45,035 nt of DNA, from contig JBDXGZ010000028.1 of assembly GCA_039989855.1 (NCBI GenBank), positions 1 through 45,035 on the forward strand, written 5' to 3'. Shown piece after piece: positions 8,296-17,723 of this stretch. The notes beneath the pieces are model-generated. The model had not been told where the DNA came from. It worked only from the letters and a program-made list of their open reading frames with translations, and searched no databases. The stretch comes from CALFVT01 sp039989855. Its GTDB lineage: Bacteria > Pseudomonadota > Alphaproteobacteria > Caulobacterales > Maricaulaceae. Both the position numbers and the translations under genes were made by a program. Each line of letters begins with the position of its first letter. Within the stretch, counting starts at the first letter, position 1.

Positions 8296-9891
8296 CTACC
8301 AAAAGACAGCGTAGAGAGCGATAAGGATCACCGCGATGATTACCGTCCAAAGATTAAAGCTCTTGGATGTCTTGAAATTTATATCCCCTAAGACAACGGC
8401 CTGTCCCTCTTTTGGCCCCGCCGTTGCCGCGGATACTGCAGCTCCAACCACTAGGCATCCAAGGAAGATCACCCAAATTCGGTTCACAAATGGGAAGTTA
8501 GGGAATCCAAAGTAAAACACAACAGACACCACAACAGATGTAAACAACATGGCAAAGGCACCATTCGCATTTGTCGGCTTATAAAACATACCCATCAAGA
8601 AGACTGCGACAATCCCAGGGGCAACAAAACCAGTCCATTCTTGAATCTTTTGGAAGGCCCCTTCCATATCACCTAGGAGCGGCTTTGCGATAATGGCAGC
8701 AATGACCATAGCTGTTATAGCTGTAACGCGCCCGACATTCACATAATGTTTCTCAGCTTTACCTTGAGCGATTTTATCGCGGTAAATATCCATTGTAAAA
8801 ATAGTCGATATTGAGTTCACCATCGATGCCAGTGAGGAGATTATCGCCGCGATAAGTGCTGCAAATATAAGCCCACGAAGACCGCTCGGCATGATCTTCA
8901 TTACTTCTGGATAGGCACGATCAGAAGCACTATCCAGCACAGATTTATCAATGACGGCCATTTCAGGCGCGGCGAGCATAACAGCCGCAATCCCAGGCAA
9001 TACAATAATTAAGGGCATAAGCAATTTAAGCCCCGCCGCAAACACTAGACCCTTTTGCGCTTCTGACGCACTCTTCGCCCCAAGGGCCCGCTGGATTATA
9101 TACTGATTAAAACCCCAATAGGAAAAGTGTAAAACCCAAAGCCCCCCTAAGAGGGTCCAAATACCCGGAAGCTTTCCATATGCATCATGATCCTTATCTA
9201 GGATCATATCAAACTTGCCCGGAAGCTCCGTATAGAGGCGTTTAAACCCACCGAGAACACCATTATCACCACCAATCATCCCCATAGTCAGCCACGCAAT
9301 GATAAATCCTCCAATCACGAGAATAACCACTTGAAGAATATCCGTTAAAGCAACTGCCTTAAGACCGCCGTACATAGAGTAAGCCAAGGCAAATGCCGCA
9401 AGCCCTAACATACCGGAAAAGAGAGGAACACCTGTTAATGTGTTTACGGCCAGAGACCCAAGCCACATCACAGCCGTCAGATTTACAACCGTATAAAGCA
9501 CGATCCAAAAGATCGACATCATCGTTTTTACGCCCTCACCGTAGCGCGTCTCTAAGAACTGCGGCATGGTATAAATTTCACGCTTAAGGAAAATCGGTAG
9601 GAAATATTTCGCAACGATGATTAGAACAATCGCGGCTTGCCATTCATACGCAGCAATCGCCAAGCCTATTTTATAACCGTCTCCTGACATACCAATAATC
9701 TGCTCAGCTGAGATATTCGCTGCCACGAGTGACGCACCAATTGCCCACCACGGCAAAGCCTTACCTGCAAGAAAATAGTCTTCAGTACTTTTAACGGACC
9801 CAACTGGCTCGCGAGACACCCACTGAGCAATCGCAAATAATATTACCGCGTATAACCCAACAACAATCAAATCTAATGCACTTAAAAACAT
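8296..9891 (-). CDS. SSS-family sodium:sugar symporter (SglT-like)
   Basis: A 531-residue sodium:solute symporter of the SSS family, resembling the Vibrio sodium/galactose transporter vSGLT. It has about 14 hydrophobic segments. Early family blocks are YFLAGKALPWWAIGASLVAA near residue 39 and AANISAEQIIG, which contributes to the sodium site. FLETRYG and the long GFNQYIIQRALGAKS segment also fit the sugar branch of the family. Downstream comes the GH3 enzyme (44-bp gap) and upstream the TonB receptor, so glucose released by GH3 is a plausible substrate. Translation starts at ATG with an AAGG ribosome binding site. Two hairpins lie between the receptor stop and this gene, so expression may be uncoupled from the receptor. 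Confidence 0.87.
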   Translation of the reverse strand: MFLSALDLIVVGLYAVILFAIAQWVSREPVGSVKSTEDYFLAGKALPWWAIGASLVAANISAEQIIGMSGDGYKIGLAIAAYEWQAAIVLIIVAKYFLPIFLKREIYTMPQFLETRYGEGVKTMMSIFWIVLYTVVNLTAVMWLGSLAVNTLTGVPLFSGMLGLAAFALAYSMYGGLKAVALTDILQVVILVIGGFIIAWLTMGMIGGDNGVLGGFKRLYTELPGKFDMILDKDHDAYGKLPGIWTLLGGLWVLHFSYWGFNQYIIQRALGAKSASEAQKGLVFAAGLKLLMPLIIVLPGIAAVMLAAPEMAVIDKSVLDSASDRAYPEVMKIMPSGLRGLIFAALIAAIISSLASMVNSISTIFTMDIYRDKIAQGKAEKHYVNVGRVTAITAMVIAAIIAKPLLGDMEGAFQKIQEWTGFVAPGIVAVFLMGMFYKPTNANGAFAMLFTSVVVSVVFYFGFPNFPFVNRIWVIFLGCLVVGAAVSAATAGPKEGQAVVLGDINFKTSKSFNLWTVIIAVILIALYAVFW

Positions 9892-9980
9892 ATTACACTG
9901 ACCTTACAAATATCTTGATACAACGTCTCGAATATAAACAATCATAACTGGAACAACCACCAGACAGACCTATTAATAAC

Positions 9981-10031
9981 GTCCCCCTCATCAAACCCAA
10001 ATTTTAGGGACATTGAGAATGAGAGGGGGAC
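9981..10031 (-). other. Long-range inverted repeat between receptor and symporter genes
   Basis: GTCCCCCTC (9981-9989) and its exact complement GAGGGGGAC (10023-10031) form a 9-bp GC-rich stem around a 33-base loop, 30 bases after the receptor stop. There is no T-run on either side, so it is not a standard intrinsic terminator. It could protect the receptor transcript from 3' exonucleases or attenuate read-through. Its function is not shown by sequence. Confidence 0.6.
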
Positions 10032-10037
10032 TAAACA

Positions 10038-10057
10038 CCAAGCGTAAAGACGCTTGG
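10038..10057 (-). terminator. Perfect hairpin just after receptor stop codon
   Basis: CCAAGCGT and ACGCTTGG form a perfect 8-bp stem with a four-base loop, four bases after the receptor stop. The run of T residues expected for an intrinsic terminator is missing, so it is better seen as a transcript-end or processing hairpin acting with the inverted repeat downstream of it. Called with reserve as a terminator. Confidence 0.45.
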
Positions 10058-10060
10058 AAC

Positions 10061-13000
10061 CTAGAAAGACGCTCGCAAGATTGCTGAGAAGCGGCGGTCA
10101 TTTCTAATGAATGATCTCGGCGCACGCAATCCGTCTTCGCTAATCGTTTGCGTTGTTTCTGTCACATCATCCAATAGATTAACTGCCTGGAAACCTACTT
10201 TGAAAGCATCGTTAAGCGTAATAAATACGGAACCATCTAACTGACCTGTCGATTCTTGGTAAATTGACGAGAACGGGAAGATGACATCTCTTGGCGTTAG
10301 TAGGAAATCACTCCGCCAGTTGTATGCGAGACGACCTTGGAACCTACCCTTTTCATATAAACCAACAAGGTTGACATTATGATCAGATACACGTGGGAAA
10401 ATCCCATCATCAACTGCAAAGTTTGGCCCTGCTGGGTTTAATCCATCACTTGCTGGCCCGACAAAGAGACCTTCATCAACCTGTGACGAGACGCCGTCAG
10501 CATCAATATATGTGTAGTTCGCCTGAATCCCTAGCCCATCAAATGGCGCCGGCAAGAAGTCATAAAATTGCGAATAGGCCACTTCAAAACCGCTGATTGT
10601 TGCCGTTTCATCTGAATTTATATTCGTATTAAACGCTACAGGCTGACCACCAATAAGTAAGTCACCTCCATCAGGATTAGGAACAGACAAGGCACCTTGC
10701 GTAACGAAATTATCAATAGTCTTATAGAAACCCGACAAGGTTAAGGACCCCGTGTCACTAAAGTACCACTCATAAGACGCATCAAAATTCCATGCCGTCT
10801 GCGGTAAGAGCTGTGCGTTTCCTGAGAAATTACCAATAAACCCGCCGAAAGTATTTGTACCGTCTAAATTTTCGACATCCGGGAAAGTCCCGACAGCCGG
10901 TCTCTGATTGATTTCATCGGTCGTTGGGCGTGTCAACGTTCGAGACACGGCCAGTCTAATAAGGCGATCCTCATCCAAACCGAATTTCAAATTCAAACTC
11001 GGTAAAAACTCGGTGTAATTCACCTCGACTGGAACACGAACCACATTACCCGTACCAAACAATGTTTGTAGAGCTGCAAGGTCCAATGCGCAGGCCCCAG
11101 GAATATCAGAATCCCGTTCGGCCGCTTGCACTGCATCACACGGATCAAACACAGATCCGTCGGGTTGCGCCTCTGGTACCGTTTGATCGAAAAGCCCAGC
11201 AAACGTTGGTAGCAACTGAACACTGTCAGCAACCCGCTCTGTTCTTACAACACGAAGACCAATGTTACCGTCTAAGGTAATGCCGTTTCCAGCTAAATCT
11301 TCCGTTCCAAAGTCTAAACGTGTGTAGGCTGCAAAATTTTCACGCGTGACGCTAGTGACCTCGGCCTCAGTAAACGGTGTGCCCGGTATGATTTGATCAC
11401 CATTAGTACAAACCCGATCAGCGAGAGGAACAAATTCAGCACCACAGAATGCGCGAGTGCCAGTTGACCCACCAGTTACATCCAGAAGCAGACGGCGGAA
11501 ATCTTCAAAGGCCTCAAAATTAGACGCATCCGGCCCTGTGAAGACCTGAAGACCATTTAAACCGCCTAAAGTATCACCGCGTTGAAAGCCATCAAAATTA
11601 GCGGCGCCAAAAAATCCAGACACAGCATCATTTAGAGCAGGGTTTGTGTTTCCACCCAGCAAGAATATTGATTCAATGGCATCAAAACTAAAACTACCAT
11701 CAGGCTGAATAGCCGTATTATTGATATCGCGCCCTGTCCAAACTTCGGATATATTACCCCAGTTAAAATCAGATTCACGAATATCTGTATCTTGGTCCGA
11801 ATAGCGGACACCAGCACGTGCCGATTTCAACCAACCATCGCCAGAGAAGTCATATTCAACATCGCCACGGAACGACAGAGATTCCGCATCATTAGACGTT
11901 CTTTGCTCTGCCAAGGCACGTATAAATTGACTATCAGGACTAGAAAAGAAATCAGCAGACTCCCCCTCAGACGGAAGGAATGTTACCGTTGGAACACTAT
12001 TATCCTCCGCACCAATCGCAACTTGCGAGAAGAAAGATCGAATAACTTCCGTATCCGTTACTTCATTCTCAGACTGGACATACTGAGCATCAAAATTAAA
12101 GCGCAAATTATCTCTAGCTACATATTTAAGATTAAACCCAAAGTCGTCAGTTTCATTTTCTTCTAGGAAGTTACGTGTACTCGCCTGCTGCTGCCCTCCA
12201 GTACTTGGAAGAAGAGCCGCCGTAGCCGCAGGGCCTCGCCACTGACTATTGTCAACAATTGTTCCCGTTTGAAAAACTCCATCCTCATCAAACACAAAAT
12301 CAGATTGATCAAAGCCGTTACGGTCCCCCGTCCCATCAGCCTGCGTTTGAACAACGTTTTCACCCCACTCCAAGGTAGAATCAGAACGTAAGAACTGAGC
12401 TGTAGCTAGCCACGCCTGATCAGGACTCTCCCACTGACCCGCTAGCGCTATACCTCTACGATCTCGCTCAAAATCTTGGCGACGTATACCACCACCCGCT
12501 GGAATAAACACATCATTTCCAGCCGCATCAGTCGCAGGACTGAATGCTGAAATTTGCGTGCTATCAGCCTGTGAAATAAGCTCAGATGCTGAAAGATTAC
12601 CCAAGAGACCAAAGCGACCCGCATTTGTATCCCACGTATTAGACCATAAAACAGAGCCTGTAGGCGCTGTACGCTCAGCCTTATCACCATAGTTAAGCTC
12701 TAGAGAGTAGGAAAGATTAAAGCCATCATCATCAAAAGGAAGGCGCGTGTTCAGATCAATCGTACCCGCAATGCCCCCCTCAATGAGATCAGCAGATTGG
12801 TTTTTAAAGACCTTAACCGCACCCAAAAGCTCTGGCGACACATCTTCAAACCCAAGAACACCACCTGAGTTCGCGCCGAAAACATCACGCCCATTTAACT
12901 CAGAACGAACAAAAGGGAGACCACGAATAACAACACCACTGCCCTCTACTGAGAAATGATCTGGATCATTTGGAGACGAGAAACGTAGGATGTTAACACC

Positions 13001-13276
13001 AGGAACCCGCTGCAAAGCTTCTGAAACTGACCGATCTGGAAGCGCGCCAATATCAGACGCCGTAATTGCATCCACAAATGTATCCGCATTTCGCTTAATA
13101 TCTTGCGCATCAAGAATTGATTGACGGATACCCGTCGCAACAACTTCATCGGTTGCGACGTCATCGTCTTGAGCACTAATGGCAGATGACATCATAAGGC
13201 TTAAGCCCAAAATGGAAGCACCCATCATTAAGTTACATAAATTTTTACGGTCTTTTTTTGTACCATCGAGCTTCAT
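10061..13276 (-). CDS. TonB-dependent outer-membrane receptor, carbohydrate type
   Basis: A TonB-dependent receptor of 1071 residues that would import oligosaccharides across the outer membrane with TonB/ExbBD energy. The signal peptide ends around ISAQ. The TonB-box region DEVVATGIRQSI is followed by a plug domain (ALPDRSVSEALQRVPGVNI, VVIRGLP, GGIAGTIDLNTRLPF) and a long beta-barrel. The barrel closes on the aromatic end FSAILRASF. I place the start at 13276, not at the ATG six codons further up, because AAGGGG stands seven bases before it. This plug type is common in alphaproteobacterial and gammaproteobacterial sugar loci with halogenase genes. A palindromic operator and consensus -35 lie upstream at 13351-13366. 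It heads the sugar-use block; cello-oligosaccharides or related beta-glucans are likely substrates by context. Confidence 0.92.
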   Translation of the reverse strand: MKLDGTKKDRKNLCNLMMGASILGLSLMMSSAISAQDDDVATDEVVATGIRQSILDAQDIKRNADTFVDAITASDIGALPDRSVSEALQRVPGVNILRFSSPNDPDHFSVEGSGVVIRGLPFVRSELNGRDVFGANSGGVLGFEDVSPELLGAVKVFKNQSADLIEGGIAGTIDLNTRLPFDDDGFNLSYSLELNYGDKAERTAPTGSVLWSNTWDTNAGRFGLLGNLSASELISQADSTQISAFSPATDAAGNDVFIPAGGGIRRQDFERDRRGIALAGQWESPDQAWLATAQFLRSDSTLEWGENVVQTQADGTGDRNGFDQSDFVFDEDGVFQTGTIVDNSQWRGPAATAALLPSTGGQQQASTRNFLEENETDDFGFNLKYVARDNLRFNFDAQYVQSENEVTDTEVIRSFFSQVAIGAEDNSVPTVTFLPSEGESADFFSSPDSQFIRALAEQRTSNDAESLSFRGDVEYDFSGDGWLKSARAGVRYSDQDTDIRESDFNWGNISEVWTGRDINNTAIQPDGSFSFDAIESIFLLGGNTNPALNDAVSGFFGAANFDGFQRGDTLGGLNGLQVFTGPDASNFEAFEDFRRLLLDVTGGSTGTRAFCGAEFVPLADRVCTNGDQIIPGTPFTEAEVTSVTRENFAAYTRLDFGTEDLAGNGITLDGNIGLRVVRTERVADSVQLLPTFAGLFDQTVPEAQPDGSVFDPCDAVQAAERDSDIPGACALDLAALQTLFGTGNVVRVPVEVNYTEFLPSLNLKFGLDEDRLIRLAVSRTLTRPTTDEINQRPAVGTFPDVENLDGTNTFGGFIGNFSGNAQLLPQTAWNFDASYEWYFSDTGSLTLSGFYKTIDNFVTQGALSVPNPDGGDLLIGGQPVAFNTNINSDETATISGFEVAYSQFYDFLPAPFDGLGIQANYTYIDADGVSSQVDEGLFVGPASDGLNPAGPNFAVDDGIFPRVSDHNVNLVGLYEKGRFQGRLAYNWRSDFLLTPRDVIFPFSSIYQESTGQLDGSVFITLNDAFKVGFQAVNLLDDVTETTQTISEDGLRAPRSFIRNDRRFSAILRASF

Positions 13277-13350
13277 AGCTTTCCCCTTCAGCACTATATT
13301 ATATTACGCTCAACGTTTTGAACGCTTGTTGTTTATTTTAGTATGCACCT

Positions 13351-13366
13351 TTGACAACGATGTCAA
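13351..13366 (-). promoter_or_regulatory. Palindromic operator overlapping -35 of receptor promoter
   Basis: TTGACAACGATGTCAA is an inverted repeat (TTGACA/TGTCAA) with a central CG, the layout common for LacI-family operators. On the minus strand its TTGACA is also a consensus -35 element; 17 bases later TACTAA is a weak -10 candidate. A near copy lies before the first halogenase at 19256-19273, so both units probably answer to one regulator, which is not encoded in this window. Confidence 0.65.
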
Positions 13367-13416
13367 TAGACAAGACAAATTTAGTTAAAGACGGTCAATA
13401 TTAGCATAATGGCACA

Positions 13417-13447
13417 CATTTTCACTCGTAGAAAGCATGTGAAAATG
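13417..13447. repeat. Inverted repeat between halogenase 3 and receptor gene
   Basis: CATTTTCAC (13417-13425) and GTGAAAATG (13439-13447) are perfect 9-bp arms around a 13-base spacer. They lie between the end of the halogenase operon and the receptor operator. There is no T-run after the stem, so this could be a protein-binding site or a weak transcript end. The remaining sequence to 13564 is AT-rich with a short repeated TTATTTTAA and no other clear signal. Confidence 0.45.
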
Positions 13448-13564
13448 GATATAAAACAGTTAGATAATTCGTATTTATTTGATTTCACACGACCATAAAG
13501 GCTTAGAGTACAATCGATAGACTTAGTAATTTATTTTAATTTATTTTAATTCAAGCTAAACAAA

Positions 13565-15073
13565 TTATGAATGAGAATCACAATTTTTAAGAATGAAATC
13601 TGTATGAGACGGCATAGTATCCACAGCAGCTAATATAACGGATTTTATATAATTCACACGCTCAACGACCTTTTCAAGCTCAGCCTTTTCCGTGACGGGA
13701 TTATAAGAAATAGGCTTGATGCCCTGCCCAAACATTACAGCCAGCCAACTCGCTGTGCTAAAAAGGTCATTTTGAGATTCAAAAATACGCCCAGAATGCA
13801 CGAATTGTTGAATTTTACGCTTTAAGTGTGGCGACTGGGGTAAATTTTGGCAATGACGCCAGAACTTTGTATCGTTCCGCTCGGTCGCAGAATAGTGAAG
13901 GACTAGAAAGTCGCGAACTCGCTCATATTCAAGTGCCGTCTTTTCATTAAAGGCATCAATGTCTACTTTAGACAATCGTTTATCCGGAAAATGTGACATA
14001 AATCGTGCCAAACCCGTCTGTACGAGATGTATACTGGTGGATTCGAGCGGTTCCATAAACCCAGCAGCGAGCCCTAAAGCCAAAACATTTTTATTCCAAA
14101 ACTTTTTCCTACGCCCCGTCGTGAACCTTAGAAACTTTGGATCAGAAAGCGCCTGGCCATCTAGATTAGATAGTAAAACCGAAGCCGCTTCATCCTCACT
14201 CATAAATTCATTACAATAAACATGACCGTTACCCGTACGGTGCTGAAGTGGAATTCGCCATTGCCAACCCGCGTCTCTGGCTGTTGCCTTTGTGTATGGA
14301 ATAGGCGCCTCGGTTTTTTCAGACCCAACTGCAACCGCGCGATTACAAGGTAACCACTCGCTCCAATCATCATAACCTGTCTTCAAAGCCTCTTCGATCA
14401 AAAGTCCGCGGAAACCAGAACAATCAATAAAAAAGTCAGCGTCAACCGAACGGCCATCTTCAAGGTGCAGACTCTTAACATTCCCGTTTTCGGCATCATG
14501 TTCAACCTTATCAACGCGACCCTCGATCCGTTCCACGTCACCAGCCTCTGCAAGCCGCCTTAGAAAACCCGCATATCGTCCCGCGTCAAATTGAAAGGCA
14601 TAATTTATACCCGCCAAGGCCGATTGCGGACGATCGCTTAATGGCCGCATAAATTTCCCTTGCCGAGAGGCTTGAACCATCACAGAATAATCAAAGAGAT
14701 CATCCCCTAGACCATTTGCATGCAAGCGCGCCCAATATTGGTAAAATGGTAAAACATCAAAATCTATTCCGAAATCACCAAAAGGGTGAATGTAAGACTG
14801 GCCTTTTTTATACCAATCAATAAATTCAATACCGAGCTTAAATGTCGCCTGCGTTTCACGAACAAATTCATTTTCATCTATTCCAAGCATTTGATTGAAA
14901 GCAATAAGTGGGGGGATCGTTGCTTCACCAACACCTACAGTTCCAATTTGCTCAGATTCTATGAGAGATATCTTTACACCCGTCCCCTTAAGTAGCGTCA
15001 TCAAACAAGATGCCGCCATCCAGCCCGATGTCCCGCCGCCAAGAATGACTATTGATTTAATAGGATCAACCAT
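13565..15073 (-). CDS. Flavin-dependent (tryptophan-type) halogenase 3
   Basis: A 502-residue flavin-dependent halogenase of the PrnA/RebH superfamily. It shows the FADH2-binding motif GGGTSGW near residues 12-18 and the chloramine-forming lysine in ATFKLGIEF. It also has the halogenase signature WQWRIP and the active-site glutamate in EPLEST. Such enzymes use reduced flavin, oxygen and halide to halogenate aromatic substrates. Relatives found next to TonB receptors (for example BrvH from Brevundimonas and Xanthomonas enzymes) favour bromide and indole-like substrates in vitro, and their physiological substrates remain unknown. I start at the ATG at 15073, eight bases after an AGG, and not at the GTG three codons earlier. 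The start overlaps the end of halogenase 2 by 8 bp. It is the last gene of the operon. Confidence 0.9.
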   Translation of the reverse strand: MVDPIKSIVILGGGTSGWMAASCLMTLLKGTGVKISLIESEQIGTVGVGEATIPPLIAFNQMLGIDENEFVRETQATFKLGIEFIDWYKKGQSYIHPFGDFGIDFDVLPFYQYWARLHANGLGDDLFDYSVMVQASRQGKFMRPLSDRPQSALAGINYAFQFDAGRYAGFLRRLAEAGDVERIEGRVDKVEHDAENGNVKSLHLEDGRSVDADFFIDCSGFRGLLIEEALKTGYDDWSEWLPCNRAVAVGSEKTEAPIPYTKATARDAGWQWRIPLQHRTGNGHVYCNEFMSEDEAASVLLSNLDGQALSDPKFLRFTTGRRKKFWNKNVLALGLAAGFMEPLESTSIHLVQTGLARFMSHFPDKRLSKVDIDAFNEKTALEYERVRDFLVLHYSATERNDTKFWRHCQNLPQSPHLKRKIQQFVHSGRIFESQNDLFSTASWLAVMFGQGIKPISYNPVTEKAELEKVVERVNYIKSVILAAVDTMPSHTDFILKNCDSHS

Positions 15074-16601
15074 GTGACACACCTGCTTTGCAATAGCGTT
15101 CGATGAAATCTTGGTGCTTTGGCATTGCGTTTACAGCCTTATCAATTGCAGACTGCATATTACTAAGGCTTTGCTCAATGTTCTCATCAGACAAACCAGC
15201 CACAAGAGGGTTATAGGTTTCAGGCGCGAAGCCCTGCCCCGCCGCGACAGCAAGCCAACTCGTTAAATCAAACAACTCCGCATCATATTTAAAGAACCGA
15301 CCTTGCTCGATCAAAAGCTCCATTTTGTTTTGCAAACTATCAGGTATCTCCATTGTCCGCACATAGTTCCAAAATGGGCTATCGTCTCTACGAGTCGCTT
15401 TATAATGTAAAATTAGAAAATCGCGTATATGCGTGAAATCATCACGCATTAAACGGTTATATTCATCTGAAGCGGATAATGACATGTCCCTATTAGGAAA
15501 AAGAGCAATAAGCTTAGAAATACCCGATTGAATCATATGAATACTCGTCGATTCTAACGGCTCCATAAAGCCAGCTGAGAGACCAATCGCCACACAATTT
15601 TTATTCCAAAACTTTTTACGATGCCCCGTCACGAATCTAAGGTGATGTGGGTCCTTGAGCAGGTCACCCGTAAGGCGGGATCGAAAGTCTTGCTCCGCTC
15701 GCTCGGCATCAAGATATTCACTACAATAAACATACCCATTTCCGTCGCGCTGCTGAAGAGGTATATGCCATTGCCAGCCTGCATCATATGCTGTTGAACG
15801 CGTATAGGGCCGTAGCCCATCCTCTTTCCTCGTAGTTGCTACAACAGCTCGGTCGACAGGTAAATATTTATGCCAATCAACATATCCCGTTTGCAAAGCC
15901 TGCTCGATCAGCACGCCCCTAAATCCCGTACAATCTATGTAAAGGTCCGCCTCAAACATGCGACCATCTTGAAGGTGTACGGCATTTATAGATCCTTTTT
16001 CAGTATCTAGCGCCACCCTTTCAACAAGCCCCTCACAACGTTTTACGCCACGAGATTCAGCAAACTTTCGCAAATAAGCCGCATATAAAACAGCATCGAA
16101 ATGAAACGCATATTCCAACCTATTTATTATAGCCCCGTGCTTAGGATCAGGACGAATAAATTTATGGTCATAAGCTGATCTTGCGCTCACCGAATAATGA
16201 TCAAGCGAAGAGGTTTTTCCTTTCAGGTTCATATAAGTCCAAAAATGGTGGAAATCCAACCCTTCAAGATCAAACCCATAGGTTCCAAAAGGGTGGAAAT
16301 AGCGCTCTCCGATTTCACCCCAATTTTCAAATTCGATTCCGAGTTTAAACGTCCCTTGCGTTGCCTTTAAAAATTCGTCCTCATCAATCCCCAAAGCACG
16401 GTTGAACTTTCCAATCGCAGGAATGGTCGCTTCCCCAACACCCACAGTCGCAATTTGATCAGACTCGATTAAAGTCAATGAAACGTCCATTTTATTAAGG
16501 TACTTTGATAAGGCCGCAGCGCTCATCCAACCCGCTGTACCGCCCCCAACAATAACAATGGTTTTAATAGGCTGCATGCCCATAGGTATATTTTCTGTCA
16601 T
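15066..16601 (-). CDS. Flavin-dependent (tryptophan-type) halogenase 2
   Basis: A 511-residue flavin-dependent halogenase with all family hallmarks: GGGTAGW (19-25), the key lysine Lys86 in GTFKLGIEF, WQWHIP, and EPLEST in GFMEPLESTSIH. The middle region (for example YAFHFDAVLYAAYLRKFAE) and the C-terminal block DFLILHYKATRRDD match halogenase 1 and 3 closely, so the three look like paralogues from tandem duplication. Its ATG overlaps the stop of the degenerate paralogue in an ATGA junction, and its own stop overlaps halogenase 3, so all are translationally coupled. No flavin reductase gene is present nearby, so reduced flavin must come from elsewhere. The enzyme class is firm; substrate and halide are unknown. 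Confidence 0.9.
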   Translation of the reverse strand: MTENIPMGMQPIKTIVIVGGGTAGWMSAAALSKYLNKMDVSLTLIESDQIATVGVGEATIPAIGKFNRALGIDEDEFLKATQGTFKLGIEFENWGEIGERYFHPFGTYGFDLEGLDFHHFWTYMNLKGKTSSLDHYSVSARSAYDHKFIRPDPKHGAIINRLEYAFHFDAVLYAAYLRKFAESRGVKRCEGLVERVALDTEKGSINAVHLQDGRMFEADLYIDCTGFRGVLIEQALQTGYVDWHKYLPVDRAVVATTRKEDGLRPYTRSTAYDAGWQWHIPLQQRDGNGYVYCSEYLDAERAEQDFRSRLTGDLLKDPHHLRFVTGHRKKFWNKNCVAIGLSAGFMEPLESTSIHMIQSGISKLIALFPNRDMSLSASDEYNRLMRDDFTHIRDFLILHYKATRRDDSPFWNYVRTMEIPDSLQNKMELLIEQGRFFKYDAELFDLTSWLAVAAGQGFAPETYNPLVAGLSDENIEQSLSNMQSAIDKAVNAMPKHQDFIERYCKAGVSHG

Positions 16602-17716
16602 AACTGCCCCGTAGTCACATGTTTCACATGCCTAGACATGACTTTATCAAGCCCTTGTAACCAATCAACAATATTGCCAATCGGTAGGCGATCTGCAAGT
16701 CTATGATGCCCGATTGCTTTTACACCAGACGCCCTTAAAACCGTTATCCATTCGGCCACTGAAAAAGCATCATTGTCTTCAAAGGCAATACGCCCTTTAG
16801 CTCGAAAAAGCTCCACTTTACGCTCCAAGCGAACCCCCATATTCTCTGACGCTCCATTTTTACATAAATAGACCATATCAGATATATGTTCACGTTCGGC
16901 TTTTAATCGTCGATTATATTCTCTGGCCTCTAAATTCATATCAGCCTTCCTCGGCCAAAGCTCAAACAGGCGTGTGACAGCAGATTGGAGTTGATAAAGA
17001 AACATCCCAGAGAGATAACAATCTGGTACAATATTAATATAATTCTTTGTCCACCCACTCGGCTCATCGGCCCTTTTATGTGAAACGTTTAGAATAAGGT
17101 CATAATGGATGTCTTTCTGACCATCGGCTCTCAGGAAGCAATTTCCATCATTTGAAAACTTCACTTGTACATCCCCGCCCCTCTGATGGATTTGTCCAGA
17201 ATTAAGAGCAAGTTTAAGTAGATACTGACCATATTTTTCACGATCAAATTTATAGCCAGGGTCGACTTTCGGACAGCCTTCGGGGGAGCGGTCTAAGGCT
17301 CCCTCCACTTGATCTAATCTAAGAGCAAAATTATAATGCTCCAGATCTTTTACCAATCCTTTTTCAAACGCGCAGTGCCAAAAATGTTGAAAATCACATC
17401 CGTTTTTTGCAATCCCGTAGTGACCCAATGGCAACATGAAACTCCGCTTTGATTGGGCCTCCACAGGTAAAGCCATAACCATTTTTCCTGCACCTGATTT
17501 TATCAACTCACCTTCTGTTATTTGCAGTAATTGATGGATGTGACGAATATTAGGCCGTGCATATACATAAGGCTCAAAAGATGGGTCGTTTTGCGTATAA
17601 ACATCAAATGTATAATTCTTCCCTGGCAAACGCGCTGCCATAATAGCTGAGATAACCCCCGCCGAAAGAGGGTCTGCAATAATGGCAATATTTTGAATGG
17701 AGTCTAATAACGGCAT
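16598..17716 (-). CDS. Shortened halogenase-like protein lacking catalytic motifs
   Basis: A 372-residue protein recognisable as a halogenase relative by its order of blocks: GHYGIAKNGCDFQHFWHCAF (compare FGTYGFDLEGLDFHHFW in halogenase 2), YKFDREKYGQYLLKLA, and LFELWPRKADMNLEAREYNR. The flavin motif GGGTAGW is replaced by ADPLSAG. The WxWxIP block is deleted, about 100 residues are missing, and the EPLEST segment is gone. Halogenation activity is therefore unlikely. The frame is open throughout, starts 7 bases after halogenase 1 and ends in an ATGA overlap with halogenase 2, which argues that it is made and kept. It may be a partner or regulatory subunit of the active paralogues. Alternatively it could be a young pseudogene that has not yet gained stops. 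Confidence 0.72.
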   Translation of the reverse strand: MPLLDSIQNIAIIADPLSAGVISAIMAARLPGKNYTFDVYTQNDPSFEPYVYARPNIRHIHQLLQITEGELIKSGAGKMVMALPVEAQSKRSFMLPLGHYGIAKNGCDFQHFWHCAFEKGLVKDLEHYNFALRLDQVEGALDRSPEGCPKVDPGYKFDREKYGQYLLKLALNSGQIHQRGGDVQVKFSNDGNCFLRADGQKDIHYDLILNVSHKRADEPSGWTKNYINIVPDCYLSGMFLYQLQSAVTRLFELWPRKADMNLEAREYNRRLKAEREHISDMVYLCKNGASENMGVRLERKVELFRAKGRIAFEDNDAFSVAEWITVLRASGVKAIGHHRLADRLPIGNIVDWLQGLDKVMSRHVKHVTTGQL

Positions 17717-17723
17717 TTACAGA

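Noticed and set aside
13295..13350. TATAAT at about 13302-13307 as the main receptor -10
   Set aside because: No acceptable -35 lies 16-18 bases upstream; the TTGACA within the palindrome is a better anchor.
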